A stretch of DNA of 64,000 nucleotides from NCBI GenBank assembly GCA_009760855.2, contig WPIO01000033.1, positions 2,625,501 through 2,689,500 of the forward strand. Direction: 5' to 3'. Below the pieces are notes generated by a model. It was not told the DNA's origin. It was given only the letters and a program-made list of their open reading frames with translations, and searched no databases. This document shows, piece by piece, positions 49,558-61,956 of this stretch. Each line of letters starts with the position of its first letter. Positions within the stretch are counted from its first letter, which is position 1. Position numbers and translations under genes: made by a program. The stretch comes from Cristatella mucedo. Its lineage: Eukaryota > Bryozoa > Phylactolaemata > Cristatellidae.

Positions 49558-51480
49558 TTATTCGCCGATTTTCGCCATGCTTTCCTTACTTTCATCTTCA
49601 AGGGTTTTCGATTGAAACTTGTTCAATGAGGTCTGCTTCATCCTCTCTTTCCGAATGCTTCTGAAATTAGTTAGGTTTGTGCCATTAATTAGCTTTGTCG
49701 AAGGCTCAGTTGAAACTTTTTCTGGACATTTCTTTCGAAAAAAGCCTGAAAGTTTCTCCCAAATCCCCGACATGTCCGCTATCTCACTTGTAGAGATATC
49801 CTCCTCAGTTTTACCTATTCCTATTTCCTGCAAAGCCTCTACGTGCTGCTGGGTCTGTAGCTCCTCCGTTGTCAGTTTCGAGGAGTGCGCCTCGAAAAGC
49901 TCGCTAATGTCGCCCTCATCCAAGTCCAGACCCCTGTGGACTTGCCAAGGGATACAGTCTCCTGCACCATTGCCGCTTCGGATTCGGGTGTTTCCAAGTC
50001 CGCTTCAGACACATTCGCAGGCCACAGCTTCTTCCACAAAGAGGTTAATGTCCTCTTTGTAACACCCTGCCAGACCAAATCGATAATTCTGAGGTATATC
50101 ACGATGTTACAGCGGTCCTTCCAGAACTCTCGAAGGGTGTGGTTTGTGCTCTCTGTCACCTCAAAGCACTGGCAGAGCAGGTGGTTGGTGAAGAGCTTAT
50201 TGAAGTTAAAAATCTCTTGCTGGTTCGTTGGCTGCAGGATAGAGGTTTTGTTGGGCGGAAGGTATAGAGCCTTTATAAACTTGAAATCTTCGAAGATGTC
50301 ATCTTCGAGGTTAGATGGATGTGCAGGTGTATTGTCCAGGATGAGTGTACTGTTCCTCTGCTAAACCACTGGTGAACAGCTGTTGGGAGCATCATCGAGT
50401 GGGACCAGTGCACAGCTGTGCCGGTATACCGCTGGTGAACAGATGGTGGATTCACCATCAGGGTCTGCCGGTGCACAGCTGAGGTCCGCCTTGGATGAAT
50501 CATCGTGGTCGGCCAGTGCACAGCCGCGGTCGAGGACAGGGGAGTCGAGTGGGTGAGAGAGGGGCGATGAGAGTCGTGTTTCCCTCTGCTCTGTGCGTCG
50601 TACAATAAACTGTTGGTGTTGGTCATCGGCTGGCTCTCTGCTTGCGTGAACCAAGCGACAGCGAGAAGGGCTTGCAGGGGTAGGTTATTTTCCCGGAGAT
50701 ATTTCTTAGCGTCTGGACCAAAGACTACATTCATCCAGTCTGCAAAGAACTGCCTGGTAACCCACGCCCTCGGGTTCGCCCTCCACATAGCCTGCAGTTT
50801 TTCTTTCAGAATCTTGTGTGACTTAGAGGCTCTTGGGTTTTCCTTACGATAAACGAGCGGAGACTTAATACTGCAGTCGCCGCTCGCATTGGCGTAAAGT
50901 GTGATGGTTAGGCTATCTCTTCATGGGTTTGTGGCCTTACATAAGTCCTCCTTGGAAACTTCGTTCAGAAGAGTCCCGTCTCGTCACAGTTGAAGACTTG
51001 CTGGAGGAAGTATCCTTCTACTGCTATAGTTCCAGCAAAAGTTTTGATATAATCCTCAGCTGCCTTCCCTCGCTCGTTGGCTCATCATGCCTGAAAATAA
51101 GAGTAAACGCCACTCCTCTTTTTAGGATTCGCGAACCAGCCCCGACTGGCTTTAAATGGCTGGCCCGCTTAAGTGGCTGCGGTCTGCTGCAGCAAATAAG
51201 CGTAAATAGCTAGTGCCTTGTGGCAGTTTATAGCCTCCGTCACGGTGTTTCCTGCGAGCTGCTTTTCCGTCAACCACACCATCAGCAGGTTCTCCCTTTT
51301 TTACTGGATAGACGTATGCTGTTTAGAAATTACTGCAACTCGCCTGGCTGGCGTTATAGCCTATATTGACTCCTTAAACTTTAGTATGGTGCAGATAGTA
51401 GAAGTGCTACGCTCATATTGCTTCGCCAAGTCGACTACACGCACACCCCAGTCATGTTTTAAAAAAAATCATTTCTTTGC
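49558..51480 (-). pseudogene. Tigger transposase pseudogene
   Basis: DDE-superfamily endonuclease of Tigger/Jerky type, broken by stops, frameshifts and the repeat X insertion between QALL and LILDN. The longest intact piece is the C-terminal 121-residue segment at 49923-49558 (ISELFEAHSSKLTTEELQ). Confidence 0.88.
50345..50665 (+). mobile_element. Repeat X copy (solo-LTR-like) nested in Tigger
   Basis: It interrupts the transposase frame between the coding segments QALL and LILDNTPAHP. It is built of diverged subrepeats around ggtgaacag and ggtgcacagctg, and carries acaataaactgttgg near its 3' end. A related copy lies at 45570-45850 in the opposite orientation. Ends are set by where Tigger homology resumes and are good to about 10 bases. 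Confidence 0.7.
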
Positions 51481-51501
51481 TTAATTCAATGCACATCATC
51501 C

Positions 51502-51648
51502 GCCGAGCTGGTTTGGTCTAGCGGTTAAGGTGCTCGCCCGACCAAGGTCTGACTGAGGTCGTGGGCTCGAGCCCCAAGGCATATGTGAAGCGCCTGAATA
51601 GAGATTAAGTTCTCTTGGGGCACTATATAAATGAATTATATTTATATT
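51502..51648 (+). repeat. SINE-A copy within Tigger
   Basis: A well-preserved copy: TGGTCTAGCGGTTAAGGTG, gggctcgagcccc, the hairpin module and an ATT-rich tail. Confidence 0.93.
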
Positions 51649-52616
51649 TCTTCTTCTCAGCACTTTCTTTCGCAATCAGTTTATTCGTTAACATGGCTAG
51701 AAAAATGAAGTAGGGCAAAATAACTGCAAGCACAATTGCGCGCACAACACTGATGCTTTTACAGCGAGCTAACCGTCTAACCACGGATGGCGTGCACTGC
51801 TGGTGTCGCCGGGACCTAGAAATGCGTAGCTTCTCTGGCGCTTCGCGCCAAGCAAGCAGCGGCAATGCGAAAAAAGCGAGCGACAGCGGCGCGGCAAGCA
51901 GACGAGCCCACAGACAGCCAACACGTAGCCGAAAGGACAGTTTATTGGCTGGGGCTTTTACGGCGGAGGCGCCGATTAAACAAGTTCTCGAACGGCGGTA
52001 CTGCCTAAGTAAAGTTCAATACGTTCTTCTACGCTGCTTCGGCCGTAGTCGGATTCGACACCGAAGTCTGGCGACCTTGTGCGTCCAAGCACCACGACGG
52101 CTCGCTCGAGTCTGTCTGGGCGCGAACCGTCAGGCCTGCGCTTGACGTCAGGCCCGGATCAGGTCAGGCAGCGTCGTGCAGCGCCAAACGTCTGTCGCTG
52201 CGCTACCCTTACTGGCACGAGTAACCGCAAGCAGCTCGTCTCTCCACTCTCCTGCTTGCGTCCCTGTCACACCCACTCGTATTCGTATACACGAGAGCAA
52301 TTCCATTACAACTGCTTCAAGTGAACGAGTGTGGCACAGGGTGTTGGGCGGATGTTGTAGCGTTCACAGCGACGTTCGCTGCGGCATCTAGCGGTGGAGT
52401 ATCGGAAGCTGGCTCGTAATCCGAATTTTAGCTCGCAATTTAAAGCAAACAATTGGCCTGAGACAACTCGTATCTCGAAAACTCGTAAGTTGGGATCCTC
52501 GTACGTCAAGGTACCACTACATAGGCGTCTCAAAAATAGTTTTTAAATTGCTTTATCAGGCTGTATAAATATTGAAAACAGCATAGGGTTTTTTCTTCGG
52601 GCATAGTGGCCTTAGC

Positions 52617-52830
52617 ATGGACTGTCTGTCATGAGCGATGTCGTCAAATTACACTACTTCTCGCCGACCTGCACCGGCTCCCTATCAAGCAGCGCATCGA
52701 CTTTAAGGTTTTTTCTACTCACTTGTAGGTTCCTTTATTCTCTTGCTCCAGCCTAAAGATCAGAGCTATTCCCCAATCAAGTACAGCAAGTAGCTGTCTT
52801 TGAGGCGCTTTAAGTCAGCTGGTGAAAAAA
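52617..52830 (+). mobile_element. L2A LINE fragment
   Basis: A short diverged piece of the thumb region: CRQITLLLADLHRLPIKQ-like sequence near 52640-52700 followed by FRSFILLLQP-like sequence. No tail was found. Confidence 0.7.
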
Positions 52831-53738
52831 CGAGCCTTTGCTATGCAGGTCCAAGAAAAGTGAACCGCACTTCTACTTCTACAAACGCTCTCCTTTCTTT
52901 AGCCGTCGATTCTGGCGACAAATGTAGTGTTATAATTATTTAGCCGTTTCCTCTCCAGACATTCTCTGATATATACCTGCACTTCCCTGTACAGTGCTCT
53001 ACATCAAGTATGCTTCTCATCGCAGCTTGTTGAGTGATGAATACCCAACCCTACTCGAGGCTGTCAAAGAAGTAAATTTTGCCATGTTTTATTGCCCACT
53101 AAGTAAGCTCACTAAGTTGGCAGCTTGTAAAACTTGGCATCATTTATTGTCCCATATCAATCCTACCACGTGCTTATCTTTGGCCTCAATTTTTTAAAAC
53201 AGCAATTTCTGAAATTCTCGTTAATTTACAGGTTTCGTGGATTTTTCAGGGCCAGCACTGTATTTTATATACACTAGATACACATCATCTACATAAAACC
53301 TGCATGTACTATATATATATGAATATAAATATATATATTTATATTTATGAGTGTTTGTATTCACATACTTTCTTATGCAAAATCTGTACATACGCATATA
53401 GCTCCAACAAGTTTCGGAAAGGCCCTCCTCTATAGACTTGAATGAGCTGGTGCATCACAACAAACCCACAGCTCAACTGGCTGTTGCTTCACCACATTCT
53501 CTTCCAATTTGGATTAGTACGTTGGCAAATGTGGGCAGCCAGCCAGCAGAACAGCATTCCAGCAGGCCTGATATATTGATACACAGATACGTACATCTCC
53601 AGCTAGAGATTACTAATTGTCATTATTCAAGCCATCACGACTCACATGAGGTGTGTAATGGGTGAGCTGTAATTAATTCATGCTATTTCAACAGAAAGTG
53701 CACAACGTGAGAGTGCAGCAGCAGCAAGGTCTAACACG

Positions 53739-53789
<51 letters not shown>

Positions 53790-54951
53790 AGTCTCCAGAT
53801 CTCGCTCGGATGTGAACTCATTCCACCATGTTGCATCTGAGCCGGCAGCTAATTTATCTAGTGCTAAACGCCCCCAATGGAATATGTAGCACCAGAAAGA
53901 AATGCGTCACATCGATTTAAGAAGCCAAACCCACGACCACAAAGTCAGAGCTGGAATTATGCCCAAATATGACCGAAGAATCGCCATGACCAGGAGTTGC
54001 TTTTGTCGATTGCTAAGAACTAGCATTCCAACAATCGAGATCTCAATCTTGAGGCAACCAAGCACATACAAAGCTACGATACTTTTATTCATTACCGAAC
54101 ACCACAAACCTTGCTGGTGCATTACTGTGTATTAATAACCATGCATGCTTCTGGAACCCATTTTCAAAGCCAGTGGCGCATTCATATGCCAGCTGTCTCA
54201 GCCTGACCAACACTGCAAGTCCTGTCATAAAAAATATACCAGCAATATGGGTATGTAAAATTAAAACGTATATATTACTACCGCGTAGCAGATGGAAAAA
54301 CAGAAAAATAAAGCTGAGCACCGAAATGCCTCGGCTTGGAAAAATACAGGCGACGATGGCAACTTAGCAACGAGGCATCTTTTAATGTGACTACAAGCAG
54401 CCTGCGTGATGGTGCCCAAGGTCTGAGGGCATAGTGTAATGAAACGACTAGGGCAGTGATCCAAGCACATGCTACATCCGATACTTGGGATTTCTTTGGG
54501 AAAAACGGCCACCTAATGCTTAATACAAGCAGACAGACGTGGACCAAACTAAATTACACGGTGGCAGGTTAGTTAGAATTGCATGCAGCTCTTGCACAGC
54601 AGAGCTTCAGGCAAGCTAACTGGGAGGCCGACAGGAGATGGACGACCTAGTCAGCAGGTAGAGCTGCTATCTGGAGCATCTGCGCTGACTGCACACAACA
54701 CATAAACGTGAACGTAGAGGCGGTGCAGATCATCATGTGATCGCAAACACAGTAAACCAGCTGGTGCATGCACGGGTGCAGCAATGAAAGACCCTGGAGT
54801 TCAGCAAGAAAAATATTACTGTATGCACATATGTTAAGTAGTTAACAAAACAGCCAGTCACTTTTGATGAAAGCAGCAGTGGCGATATCCGATGCTCCAC
54901 GATGTTCGTCGGGACTGTGCCACTGCAGCTGCCGTGTCTACCAACCACCGT
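52831..54951. other. Probable MBOAT 3' flank, no secure gene
   Basis: Downstream of the MBOAT stop codon. It contains a (GA)n microsatellite (53742-53788) and A/T-rich sequence. Minus-strand open frames near 54085-54547 have no recognised similarity and may be 3' UTR. Confidence 0.5.
53742..53788. repeat. (GA)n microsatellite
   Basis: An uninterrupted GA run of about 23 units. Confidence 0.97.
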
Positions 54952-55075
54952 TTACTGGCTCTTTTTGCTCTGCAAGGCGTCAGGATCGTTGCTTCGCCTT
55001 GCATGTGCCGGCAGCAGAATGGGCAAAGCAAAGACGGCAAGAGCTGCAAGGATGTGCAGCCAGCAGTAGACGGAC
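54952..55075 (-). CDS. MBOAT1/2: MBOAT last coding exon
   Basis: The acceptor is CATGTTTCAG. It encodes the final membrane segment SVYCWLHILAALAVFALPIL and a short basic/polar tail, ending at TAA 54952-54954. Confidence 0.93.
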
Positions 55076-57212
55076 CTGAAACATGAGCAAGCGTCCGACA
55101 AGGTAAACATTCGGCAAAGCATAGCAACATCGGAGCACGGCGACAGCCGATGCGGCAATGTGATGCACAACAATGGCTACTCACGCGTAATACTGGATGG
55201 TCGGCAGGAACTCGTATATAAGAAATGGTGCAACCATATAGACATTGCAGAGTCGTGTGAATGTAAACGTAACGCAATCGTAAAAAAATGCAAGCTCTTT
55301 GGTTCTTTGGAAGTAAGGACGAACAGCACGCCTCACCTACAAAGATGCTCATACGCTGATATTGGACGATTGATGCACAATTAAGGTTAACATTTCCTGT
55401 AAGTAAGACGGACAGCGGATCGCTCAAGAGGTGTTAGCAAGATAATCAGGATTCTAAGGTTTCAGGTTCACGTATCCATAATGTAAAACTGGAAATTAGA
55501 CGACTAGCACAGAGTATAAATATAATAATCTTTTGTACAGCACCTTAAGGGAACCAAATCTAAGCACTTCTCACATAGGCTGAGGTCACCACAGAAACTG
55601 AAGATATGGCTTAGACAAATTGCTTCCAAGTGACAGAGATGCCACAAAAGCATGGGGAAGTAAGCGTTACACCTTTAGAAAATATTTCATGAAGAAAATG
55701 TCTGGCCTGTTATCAGACAATAAGACGGCAGCAGGATAAAGGATTGACATACATTCCTATGTACACGAAGCTTACGAACTTGGCTGATAATACTGCTAAG
55801 CAGAGGTCAGATATGAAAGAGGTGCCACAATGAAGAAGAACAATGATTATGCCGTGAGATCAAAACCCTCTCAGGCATCTGGCCCAAGTTTCATCACTGC
55901 ACCGGTTTGCTTGACAAAAGGATCATGGTAGATAAACGACACTGCAGAGGTTTTCTAATACATAATGACCGAAGGCCATCTGCCTAGGGCTGAGAGCAGA
56001 AAAACCCTACCTTCAGCAGGAAACGATCCTGCAACTTCAGAATCTCCAAAGCAGTGTCATACCGATTACGCTAAAAAAGCACTGTTCTTTCTGCTCTCAA
56101 CAGATGGCTTACAGCCTTGTTTTTCTGTGCTACTCGGCTTAAGAGAATCCTGCCAAAGCTTTAACGAGTGGTCCGCTGAAGCCAGCATTACTCAGCACCT
56201 CTGAATGGCTGAATGTATGTATATGCTAGTGAACATAGCCTGTATATGCTCCACTACTAACACACATCCGGACAGGCAGGACAAGCATAAGCCTATTCTA
56301 TATACAGCAGTGCTTTGGACATCTCCGAAGCTAGAAAAAATATACATACATTTACAGTAGCATCACTGAGCACAATTTCCCACTGTTCACACTTTATGGC
56401 TGTTTCTCATACTACCACATTTAAAGTAACGTTTTTCACTATTGCAGTGTCTGGCACATGTAACGTGTTGCTCTCACGAGCAGCGCAGCATCAACTGAGG
56501 CCCTGCCGTGCCAACATAGGTGGGTCAACTACCAAGGAGTTACTGTTAGTAGCAACACTGTCGATTTCACGAGGACATATACATGTATGTACACTGGCCG
56601 AAACATAGTATCATGATGCTACAATCAAATCAAACCAGCCAATTACAGAGAGGATACCCATCGAACAGCACACCCTCTCTCAACATCTTTTGAAGCTACG
56701 TGAGCTAATCAGGCTCTAATGTAGGTAGGTTGCTATTCTAATACCCAAAACTCACGTCTTAGGTTTTAACAAAGAGAGAAGTCGGCAGCTGTCATCTCTA
56801 CACAAATTATGCACACAGTTTTTTTTCGCCGAACGGTTCCTTAGTTTCTTTAAGAACTGGTGGTACCCCTAGCATAGGCTAGAAATTCAGCATGTACAAA
56901 AGCATTCTCAAGAAAAACTATGAACGATAATCAAACAAATCACTGAGATCGATTAAACTTTAATGCAGGATACCCAACAAAATAACCACACAACATTATA
57001 AATCATCGCATTATATCTACCTTTGTCCAGTGGATTATCTAGGTTCGCAAGGTGGTAGAGCTCCTGACTGCCTACTGAGCTTGAATGGAGTTCACTTTAA
57101 AATAGAGACAGCAGATTGACCTTGTCTAACTGTTTAGTCAGCCTTCAAGCAGGCCTAGAAGGCTGCACTGCCTTCCTAGGTAAAGCAACACAAATTGCTT
57201 GCTGCATACTGA

Positions 57213-57286
<74 letters not shown>

Positions 57287-60200
57287 CATTCCACACTATA
57301 CTGTCTACATTTCTTCTTTCTGGTTACACCTTCAACTATTTCTATTGACACAATTATTCAATTACTGAAATTTAATACTACGCTAGATATAGATAAAAGG
57401 TAATTGATAAATGAGTAATACAGTATAAGTAAATAAAATGCAAAGAGCCTAACTCACGTTGGCTGTGACTAATGAATGTCCATAGACCCTCAGGGTCCTG
57501 CACTAGGGGTAAGGTACTTGCACGTCAAAACCCAGTTCGTGGGTTCGAGTCTTTCAGCATGCGATTCTTTATTGACCACTGCAAGCAGTAGAGACCAACA
57601 CTAAGGCTTTACCTGATTTATAAATGAGATTGTTTAAACAGCCGAATTTTACTTTAAACTTTGGTCTTTGGAAAATCAAATGAATGGAATGACATGATAT
57701 TCTTTTTTCAGGTAGCACCGACCATCTATGTAGATAAGAACATATAGATTGATCTACCACACCCAGAGTTATCGCAGCAGTGATCCTATAATCTGGTGCA
57801 AGCCAAACCTTAACATTGTTCAAACCTGCCCACAACTACGACGTGCCATCAAGCACAAGCTATCCATTTAAGTGCCAGCTACGGCTCTTCTTTCGAATTC
57901 ATTCCTTCTTAACAAGCAATTTGTAAATACTGTAACAGTCATGTGCAGACATGTTTGCAAGTTTGTACTCACATTGCGAGCAGCATAAACAAAGAGAGCA
58001 GCCGTTCCGAATGCCAAGTAGTAACCGGGGTAAAAACCGTGCCAGAAAGCACTGCACATGAACACTGCCATGGCGCTATGGCAGCGGTCATAGATAGCAT
58101 GGCGAAGCCACAGCTGAGTTCGTATGTTCCAGCTGTCCATATTCACTTTCAGACTAGTGCAGAACTATAACAAAAGAAGACAAGCTGCAGCTGTTCGAAT
58201 CTTCAGATGCATGTTACGTCAGCGGTAGTCACACCAGCACAGAGTCACAAAAAAAAAAATCACGACGGCTCTTAGCTATGATTAGTCAAGAAACCACACA
58301 GGTATGAAGCCACATTCCCTGAAGGAGCTTACATACGTTCTGCCATGTTCATGTCTAAGGATGGCTAACGAAACACTTATTAAATGAATGAAAACCTGGC
58401 CAACTCAACATGTTTAATGGATTCAGGCTCACTGTAAAATGACGTCAGGTGGTATTGGGCCAGATGCAGCATACAAGAAAATCGTGATGGCTCACTAATT
58501 TAACAAACAAATGGTAAACTGAATTATCGGAAGATGAAAGATGACTGTAATAAGAAAACAATTATTGTAGCAGAAGTTGCACACTACAAAGCATCTTCAT
58601 CTGACATTACTGGGGCTAAACACCAACATTTTCCCCCTCACGACACAAGCACAAAAGCCCCAAGAGTTCATTAATTAAACCAGAAATGCCCATAAGGTCA
58701 GGTACAAACATGGCAACACGACAAATAAACTCTTGTCTTACAATGATTTGTGCCACAAACAAGTCTACTCGCAACTGAAAAACATACGGAACAAGACATC
58801 TAGGGCAAGTCAACTGCAATTGATAAAGGAAATTTGTTATGAGCTAAATTTAGATTGATGAACAGTCGAGCCTGCTGCCAGCAAAAGCAAGCTGCGGAAT
58901 ATCACATGCTTCAAATTTTTGTATGATCGGTTTCTAGCAAAAGCCCGACCATAAAAATACTGAAATCTTTACATGTAAGACTAGAGGTGGCTAAAATTAA
59001 AGCCAAGATGCTTGAAGGCAAGAATTCTCGAGTGACTATTCCTTTATTTATCAGAAAGCTCAAGAAAATTCAAAACATATCTGGCATTGGCCGATTATGC
59101 TAATTCTCAATACTCACAAATCCAAAGTAACCAGTTCGTCAAAACCAAAGCACCCGTTCACAAAGGTATCAGCAATAGTAACCCGTATGCATACTTATCG
59201 ACTGCTGGTAGCCAACAACTTTCACAAACTCTGCATTAATTTATAGCATCACACACATGCGTGCACACACCACCACCACCAATACTGAAGGAAAGCTGAT
59301 AGCTGCTCAATGAAACTGAACGGTTGCACCACGTGCAGCCAAACTTTAGCTGACAACTGTCCTCTCCTTGGGCATAGAATTAAATACTGCTTTATCTCAA
59401 GTGCAACCCATGAATACCTAAATTTAAGCCCACCTTGAATGCTTCACTGATGTTAGTCTATTGAAAAAGAGACCGCCTATATCCCACCATTCCAGTGCCA
59501 TCAACCGATGATTGCTCGAAGGTCCGTTAGAGTATAATACAAGTTTCCCAACAAAGCCCACCAAAAAATGATGACTCGAATTGCCACGAAAAAGCTTAAT
59601 CGGAGAAGGCATGCAAGCAGTACCTTACCAATGGCCGGCTGTCGCTTCGGCACATTCTTCTTCCTACTGGTCATGTTTGCTCTTGCGAGACTTCGGGATT
59701 AATTTCTCTCTCACTAGTGGTGCAGAGGTTTACAATTTATTTAAAAAAAAATTCTAAAATGTATTAAAATAGATCCAGATTTCCAGGGGATTTTTAATGT
59801 GTTTTTTTTTATTAAAAAAAGCAAAATTTCTGCTATAGTGCAGGCACTACTGCCGGCTCCTGTAGCCTTCGTTTAACTCGGCTCAGCATAAGCGAGCTCT
59901 TTTCAAGAAGCACAGATTAGTGTATACTAACCTTTTTGCTGCCACCAATTCCACCGAATAAGAAAACGCACAGGAGAAACTTCGGCAGCAAGAAGAAGAG
60001 GAAGGGAAGGATAAGAAAGGACGAAAGGAAAGGACGAGCAGGAGAACATTCTGGATCAATATTTGGGGGCAAGGAGATAGCCACGGAAGAAGGCAACCTC
60101 TAATTTAAGTAAAAACATTTTAAATATTTTAAAATGGCAATGCCCCTACCCGAATAAAAAAACGAAACACTATCTCTAATATAAGAAGACAGCCTCTACA

Positions 60201-61956
60201 GCTGGCCATCACGTTCGATCACTGGCCAAGATTAGGGATAGCTTACCACGGCGGCTTTCTAAAATCTTAATAGCTCCAATAGCTCCCTGGCTCAGTCTAG
60301 GTTGGACAATTGTAATTCAGTTTTGGTTGGCTACCGAAAAAGCCACTAAGCCTCTACAGCTGGTAATGAATATGGCTGCAAGGACTAGTAAAAAAAAAAA
60401 CCGTTGAGGTTCAGAAATGGGCCTCCTTTGCTCAAGGAGCTTTTTCAATGGCTCCCTGTCGATCAAAGGATACTGAGAAAAGTTCAGGCTCTGACCCACA
60501 AGGTCCGTCATGACTTGGCTACCTCTTATCTAGCTGAACTACTGCACCAGCTTCAGCCTTTGCATGCCTTCAGGTGCTCAACAGGCAATCAATTAGCTGT
60601 TCCATTCCCAGGATTTAAGACTGTTGGCGTCTGAAGCTTTTGTAAAACAAGTCCTAGACTGTGGAACTAACTTCTACAGTTCTCATGAAACGACATCTGC
60701 TTACCTACTGCCGACTATGGCACATAATTTCAAGCCACCCTGAGCTGCTACTTTTATGCTAGTCACTTCCTCAACTGCCTTCACGACTCAGCTATGCTTC
60801 TCATTTTCTCTTAGTTGCATAAGATGAAGCCTGTTGGCTACTGTAGGTGCACCAACAGCCACTTAGGCTTTGATTGCACTATAGAAAACTCTCCTTTGTA
60901 AAATCCACAGTCCTTCTGCTCTGTGAAGTCACAGATGAAGATACGTTGTTACATTATATCAGCCAGTAGTGTGCTTTAAACCTGTTCAGGTGATTGACAC
61001 TCCTGTTTCCAAAGAGCAGATGGTTAAATAAAAAATAAATAAAACACATTTGTACAGTGCTCTAAGAGAACTTAAATCTCTATTCAGGCGCTTCACATAT
61101 GCCACAGGGCTCGAGCCCACGACCTCGGCCAGACCTTGGTCGCGGCGAGCACCTTAACCGCTGGACCAAACCAGCTTGGCAGGCTAGAACTGCTCTAGCT
61201 TGCACTTTTACCTCTGGCACGGTATGCAAGTTTTTGCCACATGCCCAGCAGAAGGTTTTGATTTGGACCAAAAAAGCAGCTACCTTGGCCAAAAGTTAAA
61301 AAACCACAGGCTCGGACAGACTTTTTGCAATGCACAAGCATCCCGAACAACAAAAGCACTATAGCAATTTAACTGCGACTAGGTCAAAGCAGACTGTACT
61401 TACAGGTCCAACATCACTTGGACAAGCATGGATGTGCTCCAGCTGGCAGCATAGAAACTACCACACCCCATTTTTGGCATCTCACATCTATGTAACGGGC
61501 ACAACAGAAAACCTATGACCAGCTGCGCATAAACGTAAAACAATTCTAGGACAAATGCAGCACAACACGAATAGGGACACAGCCATTCAGATGTACCTCT
61601 ATCTGGTAGATATCAGCATTTTTGATCGTATCCCACTTCTCTCTGCCTTGACTATCATAGCCTCCAAAGCCAAGACCTGCAGCTATGTTGGTTAATTCTC
61701 CTGCAAGAAGCATCAATTACTTTCAAGTTCTGACTAAATTAACTATATCTGCTACATTCGGGCTCGGTTTTATATCCATGCTACTGTAGCAACACCAGGC
61801 TAAATCGGCCACATTTGTCTCATAAAACTGCCACGATCATGGCAGCTATATGCTTACCAAGGGTCCAGGCAAAGTAGTATTTACTTCTTGTTAGCGTTAG
61901 GCTGACCAGAGAGTAACCGACTTTATACAGAAACCCAGAATTGAGAAAAGCTGGAT
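54952..61956 (-). CDS. MBOAT1/2: MBOAT1/2-type lysophospholipid acyltransferase, C-terminal five exons
   Basis: MBOAT1 and MBOAT2 are ER membrane enzymes that re-acylate lysophosphatidylethanolamine and lysophosphatidylserine in phospholipid remodelling. Exons are 61956-61858, 61700-61597, 58164-57973, 55336-55185 and 55075-54952. All junctions are GT-AG and phases join to give 222 residues ending in TAA. Landmarks are SKYYFAWTLGE, AAGLGFGGYDSQGREKWD, DSWNIRTQLWLRH (the family's conserved Asn) and SAFWHGFYPGYY (the catalytic His). RPYFQRTKELAFFYD and YCWLHILAALAVFALPILL follow. The WHG-YPGYY context fits MBOAT1/2 better than LPCAT3. The N-terminal half is outside the window or unrecognised. 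Confidence 0.96.
55185..55336 (-). CDS. MBOAT1/2: MBOAT exon (fourth in window)
   Basis: The acceptor is CTTTGTAG and the donor GC/GTGAGT. It encodes VRRAVRPYFQRTKELAFFYD and YMVAPFLIYEFLPTIQYY. Confidence 0.92.
55517..55590 (-). repeat. SINE-A 3' tail fragment in MBOAT intron
   Basis: Only the diverged terminal hairpin (cttttgtacagcaccttaag, gggaaccaaatctaag) is recognisable. Confidence 0.55.
57216..57282. repeat. (TA)n microsatellite
   Basis: About 33 uninterrupted TA units in the MBOAT intron between the third and fourth exons. Confidence 0.97.
57488..57594 (+). repeat. SINE-B copy
   Basis: Head gcactaggggtaaggtactt, B-box gtgggttcgagtc and the family body gcgattctttattgaccact are present. 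Confidence 0.75.
57973..58164 (-). CDS. MBOAT1/2: MBOAT exon (third in window), catalytic
   Basis: The acceptor is TTTGTTATAG and the donor AAT/GTGAGT. It encodes 64 residues with DSWNIRTQLWLRH and the active-site histidine in SAFWHGFYPGYY. A TAG three codons later is a competing acceptor but breaks the frame. Confidence 0.97.
58165..60239. other. MBOAT1/2: MBOAT intron, A/T-rich
   Basis: No exon or repeat was recognised, apart from short homopolymer A/T tracts near 59740-59820. Confidence 0.5.
60240..60960 (+). mobile_element. LINE-B 3' fragment in MBOAT intron
   Basis: It matches the 3' half of the copy at 39397-40840 in opposite orientation: PPLLKELFQWLPVDQRI near 60420, LTHKVRHDLATSYLAELL near 60490, then the 3' UTR ending gtcacagatgaagatacg near 60945. 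Confidence 0.85.
61026..61183 (-). repeat. SINE-A copy in MBOAT intron
   Basis: A well-preserved minus-strand copy with A-box TGGTCCAGCGGTTAAGGTG, gggctcgagccc box, hairpin module and A/T-rich tail. Confidence 0.92.
61597..61700 (-). CDS. MBOAT1/2: MBOAT exon (second in window)
   Basis: The acceptor is CTTCTTGCAG and the donor GAG/GTACAT. It encodes ELTNIAAGLGFGGYDSQG and REKWDTIKNADIYQIE. Confidence 0.96.
61858..61956 (-). CDS. MBOAT1/2: MBOAT exon (first in window)
   Basis: The acceptor is GTTTTTCAG and the donor CTTG/GTAAGC. It encodes PAFLNSGFLYKVGYSL and TRSKYYFAWTL. Confidence 0.94.

Larger units (their letters stand above)
49229..52519 (-). mobile_element. Tigger (pogo superfamily) DNA transposon with nested insertions
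   Basis: The left terminus is CAGTGGTACCTTGGC at 49229, preceded by TA. The right terminus, on the minus strand, is TAGTGGTACCTTGACG ending near 52519. The decayed minus-strand transposase (51480-49558) shows VVDLAKQYERSTSTICTILK (helix-turn-helix), LLMVWLTEKQLAGN, YLRENNLPLQALL, TLILDNTPAHPSNLED (DDE region) and CFEVTEST. It is interrupted by repeat X (50345-50665) and lies beside a SINE-A copy (51502-51648). Confidence 0.92.

Noticed and set aside
51502-51580. tRNA gene called from A- and B-box motifs
   Set aside because: The head is followed by a body and LINE-like tail repeated at several loci, and no clean cloverleaf forms. It is a SINE, as are the other tRNA-like heads.
53692-53730. 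Plus-strand exon-like segment after tttcaacag
   Set aside because: The donor is weak (gtctaa), no neighbouring exon was found, and it lies beside a (GA)n tract.
57216-57282. CRISPR-like or tandem array
   Set aside because: Simple dinucleotide repeat without spacers, in a eukaryotic intron.
57116-57403. ORF with alternating Ile-Tyr residues
   Set aside because: It is a translated (TA)n microsatellite.
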